A stretch of DNA of 56,152 nucleotides, taken from contig NZ_FWER01000023.1 in assembly GCF_900169785.1 (NCBI RefSeq), positions 116,644-172,795 of the forward strand, read 5' to 3'. The position numbers and the translations under genes were made by a program. Shown piece after piece: positions 17,511-29,100 of the stretch (positions are counted from its first letter, which is position 1; every line of letters begins with the position of its first letter). Under the pieces are notes generated by a model. That model did not search any database, was not told the DNA's origin, and saw only the letters and a program-made list of their open reading frames with translations. Source of the stretch: Rhizobium sullae. Lineage in GTDB: Bacteria; Pseudomonadota; Alphaproteobacteria; Rhizobiales; Rhizobiaceae.

Positions 17511-17825
17511 CTAAATTGCGTCATTCGTAGTGCGTCGGTTTCGTATGGCTATCTCAGCGACCGTGTTCTTGTTGATGGCGAGGTCGCGAGCGATCCACCG
17601 ATAGCTGAGACCTTCGTCAATGAGCGCCAGCACCCTCGGTGTGAGCCCGTGGGATTTCGGCCGTTGGCCGGTATCTCGCCCGAGCTTTTTCCCACGAGCT
17701 TTAGTTGCGAGACCGGATTTCACACGCTCGCTGATCCGATCGCGTTCGAACTCTGCAATGCCGGACAGAAACGTCGCCAGCATCCGGCTGTAAGGCGTTG
17801 ACAGATCGAAAGTCATGCCGATCAT
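17511..17825 (-). pseudogene. Serine recombinase, truncated (catalytic N-terminus lost)
   Basis: The 104-residue frame begins in the middle of a resolvase/invertase: TPYSRMLATFLSGIAEFERD is the long E-helix region after the catalytic domain. SERVKSGLATKARGK and a C-terminal helix-turn-helix (LSYRWIARDLAINKNTVAEI) follow. The N-terminal about 90 residues with the active Ser are missing. The break falls within about 20 bases of the boundary of the duplicated rkpJ end (17842), so the truncation and the duplication probably arose together. Confidence 0.75.
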
Positions 17826-17841
17826 CGCATTGACTGAGAAT

Positions 17842-18150
17842 TTAATTCTGAACCCTTGGCTTCAAACGAGAGAGGCCCTGTCGGATACGCGTCAGGGGAT
17901 GTCTATTTTCATCGGATGTTTGCGGATCGGCGGCTCGACGTAAGCGCCCGGCTCGTTGACATTTCGCGCCAGCAACCTCGAGGCAATACTTTCGGCAGCA
18001 GCCTCCGCTCCCTCTTTCGAATAGAAGTTGCCGCGAACCTGCACGGAGGCGGCGAGCAATCGCATGAACGCCTCAAGAAGCTTTGCCGACGGGGGTTGCG
18101 GATCTTGCCAGAAACGATCGATGGACTTCGGATCCGTCAGCCCTTCGATA
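17842..18150 (-). repeat. rkpJ 3' end, second copy of the 309-bp repeat
   Basis: This is the intact copy. It covers the last 86 codons or so of rkpJ plus 50 bases downstream. Similarity with 10939-11247 begins at TTAATTCTGAAC and ends at CCCTTCGATA on the plus strand. Confidence 0.9.
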
Positions 18151-19190
18151 TCGTAGATCGTAACACCGAGCGTCTTCACCGGCTTACCTGCCTGCAATGC
18201 GGAAAGCGCTGCTGTCGAATTGACCGTGACCATGCCCCGGCTTGCCGCAATCAGCGCCGAGAGATCACCGCCGTCGATAACCTGCACGCGGCCGGACAGG
18301 CCAAGCGACCGGGCTGTGGCATTCACATAGTCGCCCCAGTCGATAAGCCCATTGTCGAGCGGATGAATTTTGACGACCAACTCCGCATCTTGCGGTGCGT
18401 GCCCAACAAAGGAGCGCAAAATATAACGGATGGCGTCCCGCTGGCTGTGGAACGGCGAATGGGCGCGCAACTGATAGTCGGTCTCAATCTGCAGCGGATA
18501 GACGAAGAAGGCCGCGGCTCCGGAAGACAGCCGGCGAACCTCGAAATTCGCCTTGCGCCCGCGACCTCGCCCCATTGCGAGCCTCCTCAGCCAGCCGGCA
18601 TATTCGGCGAGCGGATGAAACAGCCCGTGCCGCCGGTAATGGGGATAAAAGAGCGAGAAGAAGACGGTCGGCAGGTAATAAAGCAGATCGGCGATCGCTT
18701 CCGAGAGGAAAGTATGACTGTAGCGCCTGTTCCAATCCGGCTCCGGCAGCCCTTTCGCAGCCGCAAGGATATGATCCGGATCGACGGGAAACCGCGAATT
18801 GGACGAAAGACCTTCGCGCTCGATCGTCACCCAGTCGGGCCTCAGATGCCCCATCTCGATGGCATAGACCGAAACGCCCATCGCGCGGGCTTCGGCGATG
18901 GCAGCGCGGTGGTAGGGCCTTTCCTCTCCGTGGACGATGAGGTCGGTAATCTTTCGGTCCGCCATGAGCTGACGGACATAGCCCGGCCAAGCTGCGAAGG
19001 GACCGCGATAGTTCAAGGCGCCACGCCTGCGCCAAAATAGCCAGTCTCCGCTGTTGAGGTTGACGCGAACGCACGCACAGCCAGCTGCCTCAAGACGGTC
19101 CGCAATCCGGCAATAGAGGATGGACGACGGCCCCTGGAGAAACAGGAAGACGCGTTTCGCCTTCTCTTCTGAGCCAACCGGCACGATCAT
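17892..19190 (-). CDS. rkpJ: Capsule polysaccharide protein RkpJ (KpsS-like)
   Basis: RkpJ is related to KpsS-type enzymes that help build the Kdo-lipid linker of group 2 capsules in the cytoplasm. Visible features are an N-terminal VFLFLQGPSS (Rossmann-like strand), VHGEERPYHRAAI, and FVYPLQIETDYQLRAHSPF. The family signature for nucleotide-sugar binding follows (VVKIHPLDNG, then GMVTVNSTAALSAL). The frame is open to 19250, but the ATG at 19190 overlaps the rkpI stop (ATGA) and gives 432 residues. Its 3' end is duplicated 6.9 kb away. No kpsF-type gene follows, unlike the order known in Sinorhizobium. Confidence 0.85.
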   Translation of the reverse strand: MIVPVGSEEKAKRVFLFLQGPSSILYCRIADRLEAAGCACVRVNLNSGDWLFWRRRGALNYRGPFAAWPGYVRQLMADRKITDLIVHGEERPYHRAAIAEARAMGVSVYAIEMGHLRPDWVTIEREGLSSNSRFPVDPDHILAAAKGLPEPDWNRRYSHTFLSEAIADLLYYLPTVFFSLFYPHYRRHGLFHPLAEYAGWLRRLAMGRGRGRKANFEVRRLSSGAAAFFVYPLQIETDYQLRAHSPFHSQRDAIRYILRSFVGHAPQDAELVVKIHPLDNGLIDWGDYVNATARSLGLSGRVQVIDGGDLSALIAASRGMVTVNSTAALSALQAGKPVKTLGVTIYDIEGLTDPKSIDRFWQDPQPPSAKLLEAFMRLLAASVQVRGNFYSKEGAEAAAESIASRLLARNVNEPGAYVEPPIRKHPMKIDIP

Positions 19191-20782
19191 TCCGCCGGCA
19201 ACTCTTTGCTGAGACCGGCATAGCGCAGCAGCGTTCCGAGCAGGTTCCACGGCGCTTCTTCCCGCGGCGGGACCGGACGCTGCGAATGGGCGCGCGCGCG
19301 ACCAAGCGGCACAATCATATAGTCGGTACGAGGATCCGGAAACGGATCAGCGAAAGCCTTCAAGAGCGGCGCATGATCTCCGTAGAAAAGCAGCCAGACT
19401 GGCCGGTCCAGCGTGTCGAGGTGATGGGCCAGATTTCCAAGCGCGTGATCGGCACGGCGAAGAAGCTCGGAATAGATCTCCACAGGGTCCGTGAGATCAC
19501 CGACCCGACCAGCCTCCCAGGGGCCATGGTTGGCCATCGAGGCAACGAACAGGAAATTCTTGATGTCCGGATCCTTTTCGATCTCGCGGATCACGTTCTT
19601 CGTCAGCGCCTGATCGCTGACATAAGGGCCGTCGCGCTCCGGATTATGATCGAATTCGTCGAGCATCATCATGTGATCGAAGCCAAGCTGGGGCATTGCC
19701 TTATGGCGCAGGAAAAAGGTGCGGTCGTAAGGATGAATGAACTGCGTCTTCCAGCCGGCCTCCTTCAGTTTGTTCGGCCAGACGACATCCGCATATTGGC
19801 TTGCGCTCAGATAGGGATAGCTCGCATCGATATGCACGTCGTCCGGCTGAAGGCCGCTTAAGACTGCAAATTCGGTGCGAAGCGTATAACCGCCCTCGAA
19901 GACGCTCGTCATACGGCCCCATTGCGCTGACCGCTTGCGCAGCCGATCGAGGTTGGGAAGCTTAAGGTTTTTGACCTCGAAATGACGAAGATCGATGAAG
20001 GATTCCGATTGCCAGATGACAATGAGGGGCGGCTCCTCATCGCCGTCCGGATCCCAAAGATCGTGCAGCGCCGATTTCAGCATTTCGGACAGCTCGTGCA
20101 CGATCTTCTCGCGGCGGCGGCCGAGCCATATGATGAAATGCAGGACGACAGACGTGAACGTCCCGAAACGGACGGTATTCTTCTTGATATCGATTGGTCC
20201 GACGAGCTGCTGCGTGGCCCGCGATACCGGTCCGTTCACAGGACCGTAGAAAAGCGCCAGCCACGGGCCGAAGGCAACGGCAAGCCCGACCAGCACCCAG
20301 AACGCCTGTGCGCTGTCAGGCAGGATATGCGGCTCGAAATAAAAGTAGAGCCCGGTCACGCCGAAGACGTAAAGGAACGAGAACATCCAGAAGAAGATGT
20401 TCAGCGAGGTCGCGTAGAAGATCTCCTTGTATTTGAAGACATCGACGACGAGCGCAATGTCAGAGAAAATCAGCGGCTCGCGAATGAACTTGAATTTGGC
20501 ACGCGAAATCCCGGTGAAAATCACAAAGAAGCTCATCGTCGCCTGCATGGCGTAGATCGGCCGCCACGTCACCGAGAAGAAACCCGCAAAGACCAGAGCG
20601 ATGACAGGGAGGCGCGCGGCAAGATCGAGCGCATGGCGTGCTGGCGTTCGTTCAATGTTGTTCTGGCGATAGACGGCGGACGGCATCGCGAACCAGTCCG
20701 TTGCATAGACAAAGATGCACGTCAGGGCGAAGCAGAAGGCAACCAATAAAAAAGGGGCATCATGTAAGCGCAACGGAACCAT
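19187..20782 (-). CDS. rkpI: RkpI, membrane sulfatase/phosphotransferase-like protein
   Basis: RkpI has about five N-terminal membrane helices (first near residues 8-30) and a soluble C-terminal domain of the alkaline-phosphatase/sulfatase superfamily resembling lipoteichoic acid synthases. VIWQSESFIDLRHF contains the metal site, and GGYTLRTEFAVLSG carries the Thr expected as catalytic nucleophile. MANHGPW and FYGDHAPLL supply later metal-binding His and Asp residues. It is needed for K-antigen in rhizobia; the transferred group is not established here, though a phosphoglycerol- or phosphoethanolamine-type transfer is plausible. An ATG at 20782 is used; a TTG at 20812 would add ten residues. 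Confidence 0.85.
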   Translation of the reverse strand: MVPLRLHDAPFLLVAFCFALTCIFVYATDWFAMPSAVYRQNNIERTPARHALDLAARLPVIALVFAGFFSVTWRPIYAMQATMSFFVIFTGISRAKFKFIREPLIFSDIALVVDVFKYKEIFYATSLNIFFWMFSFLYVFGVTGLYFYFEPHILPDSAQAFWVLVGLAVAFGPWLALFYGPVNGPVSRATQQLVGPIDIKKNTVRFGTFTSVVLHFIIWLGRRREKIVHELSEMLKSALHDLWDPDGDEEPPLIVIWQSESFIDLRHFEVKNLKLPNLDRLRKRSAQWGRMTSVFEGGYTLRTEFAVLSGLQPDDVHIDASYPYLSASQYADVVWPNKLKEAGWKTQFIHPYDRTFFLRHKAMPQLGFDHMMMLDEFDHNPERDGPYVSDQALTKNVIREIEKDPDIKNFLFVASMANHGPWEAGRVGDLTDPVEIYSELLRRADHALGNLAHHLDTLDRPVWLLFYGDHAPLLKAFADPFPDPRTDYMIVPLGRARAHSQRPVPPREEAPWNLLGTLLRYAGLSKELPAE

Positions 20783-20818
20783 CGATTTTCTATTACCGGC
20801 AACACATGCCAAATCCGA

Positions 20819-21682
20819 TTAAAGCTTGGGCGTGTCAATGCCCGATGATATCCCTGTCTTCAAATGCACAGTCGATGACATCGCATGCGTTTCCTTTGCG
20901 CCACGCTTCAATCGATGCCGGTACCAGAGCGAAAGCAACGGCTTGATGAACGGGCCCAGATAGGCAAGCGCCATGAGAGACGACGTAAAGTGGATCTTTG
21001 AGCGGCCGCGGTCGATACCGGCGACAATGCGCTCTGCGATTGCTTCTGCCGACCAAGGCTTCACCTTGCCCATCAGAACTTCGGCCTGCCATGGCCGCAT
21101 CGTCATCTCACGCTGATACTGCGGTGTCAGCGTATCTGGCGGAAAGCAGATGGAGATGCGGACGCCCGTTCCGACGGCTTCCGCCTGCAAGGCTTCAGCA
21201 AAGCCGTTCAGCGCCGATTTGGAAGCGCAGTAGGCCGCATAGCCATGAAGGCCGATCAACGCGGCACCCGACGACACCACCATGATGGTGCCCTGCCCCC
21301 TCGCCTTCATGCTGTGATAGACTGAACGGGCAGCATTTGCCGTACCCAGAAGGTTGGTGGTCACCTGCTGGTCGAAGACGGCGGCCGAAAGAGCGTCGAA
21401 GGCAGCCGGCTCGACAATGCCGGCAGAGGAAATGAGCACGTCGCAGAAGCCGTTTGCGGTTTCACAGGCTTTGACCGCAAATGCCAGGTCCTCATGCTTG
21501 GAAACGTCAGCCGAAACGGCAAAAGCGCTTCCGCCCTTCGATACAGCCCGTACGTCTCGAAGCGCCTGGTCGAGGCGTGCTGCATCGCGCGCGATCAGCG
21601 AAACACGTTCGCCTCTGGCGGCGTAAGCCTTTGCGACTGCTAATCCGATGCCGCTGGAACCGCCGGTTACGATGACATGCAT
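20819..21682 (-). CDS. rkpH: RkpH, short-chain dehydrogenase/reductase
   Basis: The 287-residue SDR has the NAD(P) motif TGGSSGIG (residues 6-13), SSAGIV (85-90), catalytic Ser in VVSSGAAL (about 138) and YCASK (Tyr151, Lys155). The phrase FPPDTLTP later in the chain and the hydrophobic C-terminal segment are features of 3-ketodihydrosphingosine reductases. The likely role is reduction of a keto-lipid made by RkpA and RkpG. It lies 14 bases after rkpG and 7-37 bases before rkpI. Confidence 0.88.
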   Translation of the reverse strand: MHVIVTGGSSGIGLAVAKAYAARGERVSLIARDAARLDQALRDVRAVSKGGSAFAVSADVSKHEDLAFAVKACETANGFCDVLISSAGIVEPAAFDALSAAVFDQQVTTNLLGTANAARSVYHSMKARGQGTIMVVSSGAALIGLHGYAAYCASKSALNGFAEALQAEAVGTGVRISICFPPDTLTPQYQREMTMRPWQAEVLMGKVKPWSAEAIAERIVAGIDRGRSKIHFTSSLMALAYLGPFIKPLLSLWYRHRLKRGAKETHAMSSTVHLKTGISSGIDTPKL

Positions 21683-21696
21683 TGCATCGTCCTGCC

Positions 21697-23112
21697 TTAG
21701 GGCTTGCCCGCCATCTGGTTCAGCGGCAGGAGCTTCATGACCTTTTCGAAGTCGATCGAACCTAGGCCGAAATTGCGGTCCTGTAAATCTTTCAGCCGCT
21801 TCGCTGTGGCGGCGACAGCGTGGGCAATCTGCTCATCGGTGTGATTGCAGGTGATAAAGAAACGCAGCCGCGCCATGCCCTCGGGAACTGCCGGATGAAT
21901 GATCGGCAGTGCGTTCACGCCCTCTTCGAGAAGATCGTTGGACAGCTGCACGGCGCGAACGGAATCTCCAACGAGCACGGGGACAACGGAATAACCGGTC
22001 GCAAGGCCGGTATCGAGACCGGCTTCCTTCGCAAGTTTGAGGAAGAGCGCGCCGTTGCGCCGCAGCCGGGCGGTACGCTCCGGCTCTTTCGTCAATATTT
22101 CCAGGCCGGCCAATGCCGCAGCCGCCAGCACCGGTGCCAGGCCTACGCTATAGACAAAGCCGCCGGCCTCCGCCTTCAAGACGTCCGCCAAGGCCTGGCT
22201 TCCGGCTATGTAACCGCCGCAGCTCGATGTGGTCTTGGAAAGCGTTCCCATCCAGATGTCGACTTCATGTGGGTCGATGCCGAAATGTTCGAAGCTGCCG
22301 CGGCCGGTTTTTCCGAGCACGCCGAGGGCGTGCGCTTCATCGACCATCAGCCAAAAGCCATAACGCGACCTGAGCTCGACCAGTGCCGGCAGATCGGCGA
22401 TATCGCCATCCATCGAGTAGACGCCTTCGACAATCACCAGAATGCGCCGGAAGTCGGAGGACAGGGTCTTCAGAACAGATTCAAGGTTCTCGACATCATT
22501 GTGCTTGAAGAGACGACGCGTCGCGCCCGATTGCTTGATCCCGGCAAGCGCGCTGTTGTGGATGAACTCGTCGTGGATCACGAGATCCTGCGGACCCATC
22601 AAACAGCTGATCGCAGCGACATTGGTCAGGTAGCCGCTGACGAAGCAGACCGCAGCATCGACGCCATAGACCTTGGCGAGCGCGTGTTCGAGTTCGACAT
22701 GCACGGGCCGCTCTCCGGCCACCAGGCGGCTTGCCGAAGCGGAGATGCCAAAGCGATCTATCGCCTCTTTTGCCCGCTGGTTGACAAGCGGATCGGTATT
22801 GGTCGCGAGGTAATCATAAGAGGCGAAGTTGGCGAACTCCTTGCCGGACATGACTGTCGTTGCACCCGCCGCCTTGTCATGCGAGCGGTAGAAGGGATTG
22901 CCGATGCCGGCCATCTGCGCCCCGATCTTCTGGGTCATCACCCGCTGGTATTCCGGCAGTTCATCGAATCTTGTCACCTGGCGAACCGGCGGCTGGGGAT
23001 GGCGGCTCATCCGGGCTGCCCGGTTTCTCCCAGACGACTCGTTGGCGTGCCGCATCTGATCGAGCAGTCCCGTTTTCCGGTCCTGCGCCTTGCCGTCTGG
23101 ATTGTTTGTCAT
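21697..23112 (-). CDS. rkpG: RkpG, PLP-dependent alpha-oxoamine synthase-like acyltransferase
   Basis: RkpG (471 residues) belongs to the family of 8-amino-7-oxononanoate synthase and serine palmitoyltransferase, which condense an acyl thioester with an amino acid. It shows VDEAHALGVLG (Asp258 and His261 for PLP), GTLSKTTSSCGGY with the Schiff-base Lys293, and the substrate loop SASASRLVAGE (124-134). An N-terminal extension of about 75 residues precedes the catalytic core. It starts one base after the rkpA stop. The acyl donor is probably the product held on the RkpA carrier domain. Confidence 0.9.
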   Translation of the reverse strand: MTNNPDGKAQDRKTGLLDQMRHANESSGRNRAARMSRHPQPPVRQVTRFDELPEYQRVMTQKIGAQMAGIGNPFYRSHDKAAGATTVMSGKEFANFASYDYLATNTDPLVNQRAKEAIDRFGISASASRLVAGERPVHVELEHALAKVYGVDAAVCFVSGYLTNVAAISCLMGPQDLVIHDEFIHNSALAGIKQSGATRRLFKHNDVENLESVLKTLSSDFRRILVIVEGVYSMDGDIADLPALVELRSRYGFWLMVDEAHALGVLGKTGRGSFEHFGIDPHEVDIWMGTLSKTTSSCGGYIAGSQALADVLKAEAGGFVYSVGLAPVLAAAALAGLEILTKEPERTARLRRNGALFLKLAKEAGLDTGLATGYSVVPVLVGDSVRAVQLSNDLLEEGVNALPIIHPAVPEGMARLRFFITCNHTDEQIAHAVAATAKRLKDLQDRNFGLGSIDFEKVMKLLPLNQMAGKP

Positions 23113-23113
23113 C

Positions 23114-26100
23114 TCACATTGCCGCTTTCTGAACGGTTCCAGAATGGCTCTGGATCAGCTGGTTGACAACCTGCTCGGTTTCGCCTGCTCCCTCGTTTCC
23201 ACTGCTACGGCTGGCCACGCGCTCGCGGAGACGAGCCACAACATCGCCGATGGTCGTGCCATCGCTGATGCCGCTCAGCGGAATGTCGAAACCGGTCTTC
23301 TGCTGGAAGCTCATACCGAGTTCCATCGCCATCAAGCTGTCGAGGCCGATATCCTTCAGCACCTTTTCCGGCGTGATCCCATCTTCGGTGACACGCAGGA
23401 TCGCCGCGATTTCGGCGGCGACCAGCTTATGGAGAAGAGCCTGGGCTTCATCTGCGGTCTTTCCGGCAACCATCGCCTCGAGGTCGATGGTTTCGCTGTC
23501 ATTGGCCGTCTGGCTGCTTCCCGCCTGGCGCATGATCGTTTCGAAGAGCGATTTCCCGGCAATTGGCAAGAGTCGCGCGGCACTCCAGTCGACCTCGGCG
23601 ATCATGACGGTCGCACCCTCGATGAGGCCCTGATCGGCGAGCATGTAGCGCTCGACCTGCTCCAACGCATCGCCCGCCTTCAATGCCGACTTGCCGATGC
23701 GCTTGGAAAGCACCTCGTTTACCTCGGCGTTGCGTGCCAGGTAGCCCTTGTCTGCAATCGCGCCGAAGCCAACCGCTAGACCGGCAAGGCCGGCTGCGCG
23801 GCGTTGGCGCGCCAGACCTTCCAGGTAGCCATTGGCTGCGACATAATTCGCCTGGCCCGGATTGCCGAGCATGGTCGTCGCAGACGAGAAAAGCAGGAAG
23901 AGATCGAGATCGTCATCTGCCGTCAACCGGTGCAGGATTTCGGCGCCCTTGATCTTGACGTCGACGACGGGCCGGTTGCGTTCTGCCGTGAGGTTTGAAA
24001 GCAAGGCGTCGTCAAGGACCATGGCTGCATGGACGATGCCCTTCAGAGGCGCCTTGGTCCGCAATTCGCCAAGCAGAGCCGCGACTGCCTTTTCTTCGGT
24101 AATGTCGCAAGCATGCACGCTTGCCGTGACACCCTTCTTTGTCCATTCGGCGATCGCCTTGCGGGTTTCGTCGTCGGCAACGCCCTTGCGCGAACAAAGC
24201 GCGATCTTCCGGGCGCCTTTCGAAACCAGCCAGTTTGCGGTCGCAAGGCCGAACCCACCGATGCCGCCAGCCACCAGGAAGATGCCATCGGAACCGAAAT
24301 GAAGCGCCTTGCCGGGTGCCGGCAGTACCTTGTCCTTGCCGATGACCGGCGGACGGACAACGATCTTGCCGATGTGGCCGGCATTCTGCATCAGTCGGAA
24401 TGCGCTGCTGATCTCGTCGTAGCCGAAAGCGCGATAAGGAATCGGCACCAGCTTTCCGGCGGAGAACAGCTCTCCGATTTCGGTGAATATCCGCTTCGTG
24501 AGTTCCGGCACGTTGACGAGGAGCTGATCAGCATCGATGCCGAAATAGCTGATATTGCGGCGGAAGGGTCTCAGCCCAATCTTGCGGTCCGAATAATAGT
24601 CGCGCTTGCCAAGTTCCAGGAAGCGGCCGAACGGCTTCACGAGTTCCAGGCTGCGCTCCATGGCTTCGGAAAAGAGCGAGTTGAGAACCAGATCGACACC
24701 GGCGCCATCGGTAAGGCTGCGGATATCGGTCACGAAGTCGAGGGAGCGCGAGTCGAAGACATGATCGGCGCCAAGCGTTTCCAGGAAACGACGCTTCTCG
24801 AGCGTTCCGGCAGTGGCAATCACCGTCGCGCCCTTCAGTTTTGCAATCTGCAGGGCAGCCAGGCCGACACCGCCTGCGGCACCATGGATCAGGATCGTCT
24901 CGCCGGGCTGAATGCGGCCAAGCTCGACCATGGCGTAATAGGCCGTGAGGAAGGCGACCGGCACAGTTGCTGCGGCGACCGTATCCATCCGCTCGGGCAG
25001 CTTGGTGACGCCGTCCCGGCGAACTTTCACATGCGTCGAAAAGGCGGCCGGGCCGATACCCATCACCTTGTCGCCAACCGCCAAATCGCTGACGCCCCTG
25101 CCCGCTTCGACAACACGTCCGGCAAACTCCATGCCGATCGTGGCGCCGGCAAAGCCGTCTTCTAATGCCTCTTCGGGCAGCAGGCCCATCGCCCACATGA
25201 CATCGCGGAAGTTGAGACCTGTTGCCTCGACCGCGACGACGATCTCGTCGTCGGATGCGGCCGGTACGCCACAAGCTTCCCAGGCAACACTGTCGAGGCG
25301 TCCGGCCGAATGCTGGCGGATCGTAGCCGCGGCATAGCCGCCGGTCATCCGTGCAGACGAAGCCGTGGGCCCGGCAACGGCGCGCAGTTCACGGACTTCG
25401 CCGGTTGCCGCATCGAGCACCCATTCGCGGTTTGCGCCATGCGATCCAAAGATCGAATTCACGATGCTGGAAAGACGGCGATCGCCGGCCTCCGCATCGA
25501 GCATGTGGACGTCCAGGAATTCATACTCGTTCTGCAGCACGCGCGCGAAGGCCCAAAGTCCGGAGTTCGCACCGTCGGTCCCCGCGCCGGAAAGCGGCGA
25601 GCCGCCGGGCGCAGTAATCAGCAGCTGCGGCCGGCTGTTTTGCGCAGCCTCGCCGGACTGCATGTAGACGGCAAGCGCTTCTGCAAACGCCGCAAATGTG
25701 GCGAGCCGATCCTGTGACAGCTTCGATGGGTCTTCCTTCGATGCACACTCGGCATAATAGACCGCACGCACCGGCTGGCCCGCAAATTTGGAGAAGGCTT
25801 CGGCATAGGCGGACCTTGGCTGGTCGGCCGCAACGGATATTGTTGCCACCCCGCCGAAGTCCGAGGCGTGGTTTGCGCCTTCCCCGATCACAAGCAACGG
25901 ACCATTATCGGCTCCGGCGGCCGATGGCTTTTCGGTAACCGCCTTCGGTTGCGCAACCAGCGAAACGAGCCGGCCCTCCGGATACTCGGCTTCCTCGACT
26001 TTCGCATCCGCAAACCCAAGCGAATGCGCAAGGTCCTCGATCTGCCGGGCGGTTCCGAGCTTTCCGATCGGAAATTCCGGAGACTGGCTGCCTGCGAACC

Positions 26101-29100
26101 AGCCGGCCGACAGGCCGAATACGAAGTCGTTGAAAGCGGAAGGCGCGCGCTCGGTAAGGACGAGCGCCGCGCCGTGAGCCGCTGCCTTGCGTACAACAGC
26201 CTGGAGCGCCTCGTCGCTGGAAAGATACTGCTGGCTCTGATCGCCCGCAGCGACAACCAGATCGACGGCTGCCTGATCGCCGACCTGATCGGGGTCTGCG
26301 ACAATGACATGCGCACTGTCTTCGAAGGCAAGTTCCAGCGCGCGCCGGATATTTTCACGCGGTTCAGCAATGACGAGCAAGGCGCCGTGTTCGGCTGCCG
26401 CGAGGGCAAGCTTGCGGCTGAAGGCGGTCGAGATCGACCCGGCTTCCAGGATCCGGCGGATACCGCCTTTCTTCGACCTCAGCACGCTATCGACCATGCC
26501 GCTTACGACGGAAAGGCGACGCAAACTCAATGGCGAATGGACGAGAACATGTTCGAGCGTCGCTTCGCTTACTGACTTCGAAGACGGAATGTCGGCGCCC
26601 TGTTTGAGGGCTGCGATCTGTTCGAGAGCGTCTCGATGCGCATCGTTGATGAGGACGGCTTCCGCGATGCGGCCGGCATCTTCACCATAGAGTTCCCGCA
26701 GAACCTCGCCTACCGGCGGCAGCGTGAATTCTGTCGCAACGATCCATTTTCCATCACCGGAAGAGGCAATGCCGGCATCTTCGAGGCTGAAGAGGCAGCT
26801 GGTGAGGAAGGATCTGAACGCGGCATCGCCGGGAAGATTACCAACCGCAATCGAGCCATCCTTCGCCGCGACCGCAAGCGCGATCTCATGACACGCCCGA
26901 TAGACGGCAGCGTCGAGCAGAAGGGTTGCGTTATTGAGCGCCACGTCCGGGGCGCCGGCAATAACCGGGAGTGCACGAATTTCGGACGTCGCAGCAAAGC
27001 GCGTTGACGGAACGCTCTCATAGTGGAACGCAACGGAATCCAGCGTGTGGTGGCGCCTCAGATATGTCCGGCGGAAGCGGCAATCGTCGAATGCGGCGAC
27101 CTGTGTGCCGGCATCGTCGAACATCCGGAAACGCGCTTTGATCGAATTCTGGCTGAATCGCTCGATCCCGATCGTCGCCTTGACGACCGGCCTTACGGAA
27201 CGCCTGACGCGAACCGAGCCGAAGCGCACGGGGATATAGGGCGCGCCTGCCTGGTCGCCCGACAGCTGGTCGAAGAGCGCCACCAGACCGTGAAACGCTG
27301 CATCGACCGACATCGGATTCAGATTGTAGCGCAGATAAGGATGGGCGGCCTTTTTCGCCGTCTTGAGATCGACCTCTATCAGACCGTGCCCGAAAGCGAC
27401 GGCCTTGGACAACAGCCGGAAATGCGGACCATATTGCAGGCCGAAGCGCTCAGCCGTCTCATACGTTTTTTCCGCCGTCAGGACCGATTTGACTTCGCCG
27501 GCGACGGGAGCTGCGCGCTCATCGGCCACAGCGTCGATCGTCTTGCGCACCCGGGCAACGGCATGAACGGTCCAGTCGTCATTGCTCAGCCGTTCGCGCG
27601 AGCGGATTTCGATGTTGCCTGTTTCGGGAGAAAGGACCGTCGAAAGTTCCGCGATGCGGTCCTGCCGCAGTTCCAACGGACGGACGATCTCCAGATTTCC
27701 AAGTTCGACCTCGTCCGTATCATAATACTGCTGAGCAGCCGTGACGGCGATCTCGATGAATCCGCTGCCAGGCATGATCGCCTTGGAATCCACGACATGC
27801 TCTGCAAGGTCCGGCATTAGGTTGGCATCGACATGGTTCTTCCAGCTCGATCCGTTCGGATCGGTCCGCCATCCGAGCAGCGTATAAGGCACACGCTGAT
27901 CGCGGCCGAAGATGTCGATCTCGTCGCTCGTCGGCTGTGGACGCAATTCCAGCTTCTCGAACGGCAGCGGCGGAAGTTGAATGAAGGCGTTGCGACTGGC
28001 GGCATTGCGTGAACGAAGCGGAGAAACGCCATGCGCGACGGCACGCGCGAAGGACTGCGCAACCGGATCGCGGCCGGTTCCACTTTCGCGCAAAAGCGTC
28101 GGGATTACGGCCGCTTGATGCGAAATATTCTTGGCGATGTCCGTCACGTAGTTCGACAGGATCGGCCGCGGCGAGATTTCGATGAAAAGGTTGCAACCCA
28201 TTTCCATCGCGGCTTCGCAAGCGTCCTTGAAAAGCACCGGATCGCGCACGTTGCGCCACCAGTAAGCCGTGTCGAGCGTCTGCCCATCTGCATGGCTGCC
28301 CGTGACCGTGGAAATGAACGTGCCGACGCCGGCATCCGGCTCGAGATCCGGCAGATCGTCGAAGAATGCATCCTTCGCCCGATCGATGATCGGATGATGG
28401 AACGGATAGTTGATATCGAGCACATGCGCCACGATCTGCGCCTTGCGGGCGGCGTCGCGGAAAGCTTGAACCTGGTCTGATGGGCCGGAAATCGTTACTG
28501 AATTCGGGGCGTTGATGGCTCCGATGCAGATATCGTCGAAACCGTTTGCTTTTGCAAAGGCTAGCGCGGCATCCGCGCTCATGACGACGGCTGCCATCTT
28601 TCCTTCGCCGGCGAGCAGGTCCTGATGCTGCGAACGCTTGGCGACGATCGCCACCGCTTCTGCGGCCGTCAACGCCTTGGCGGCGTAGGCGGCGGCAATT
28701 TCGCCGACCGAATGGCCCAAAACAGCATCGGGCCTGAGACCCTGCGCCGAAAGGCAGTCGGTCAATGCCGCCTGCACCGCAAACAACATCGGCTGCGCGA
28801 TCTTGGTGTCCGCGAGCCGTTCCTGCAGGTCTTTGGAAAAGAGCAGATCAGTCAGCTTTTCGCCGAGGTAATATTCAAAAAGCGCGCTGTAGGACTGGAA
28901 GCATTGGCGGAAATGCGCATTTTCGCGATAGGCGTCCACGCCCATGCCCGGCCACTGCGAGCCGTTTCCGGCAAAGACAAATGCAACCCGCACGCCGTGA
29001 CCAGGAACCTCCCCGCGCTCGCCAGCTGTCGGCTCACCCGAGAGATGAGCCTTGATGGCCGAAAGCACCGCATCGCTGTCTTTCGCTTTGACCGCAAAAC

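Noticed and set aside
19286..20749. Plus-strand frames opposite rkpI (191 and 255 residues)
   Set aside because: Antisense to a complete, motif-bearing gene; no domain of their own.
21820..25165. Long open frames on the plus strand (448 and 378 residues) across rkpG and rkpA
   Set aside because: They lie fully antisense to genes with clear domains and motifs, have no recognisable products, and are expected in GC-rich coding DNA.
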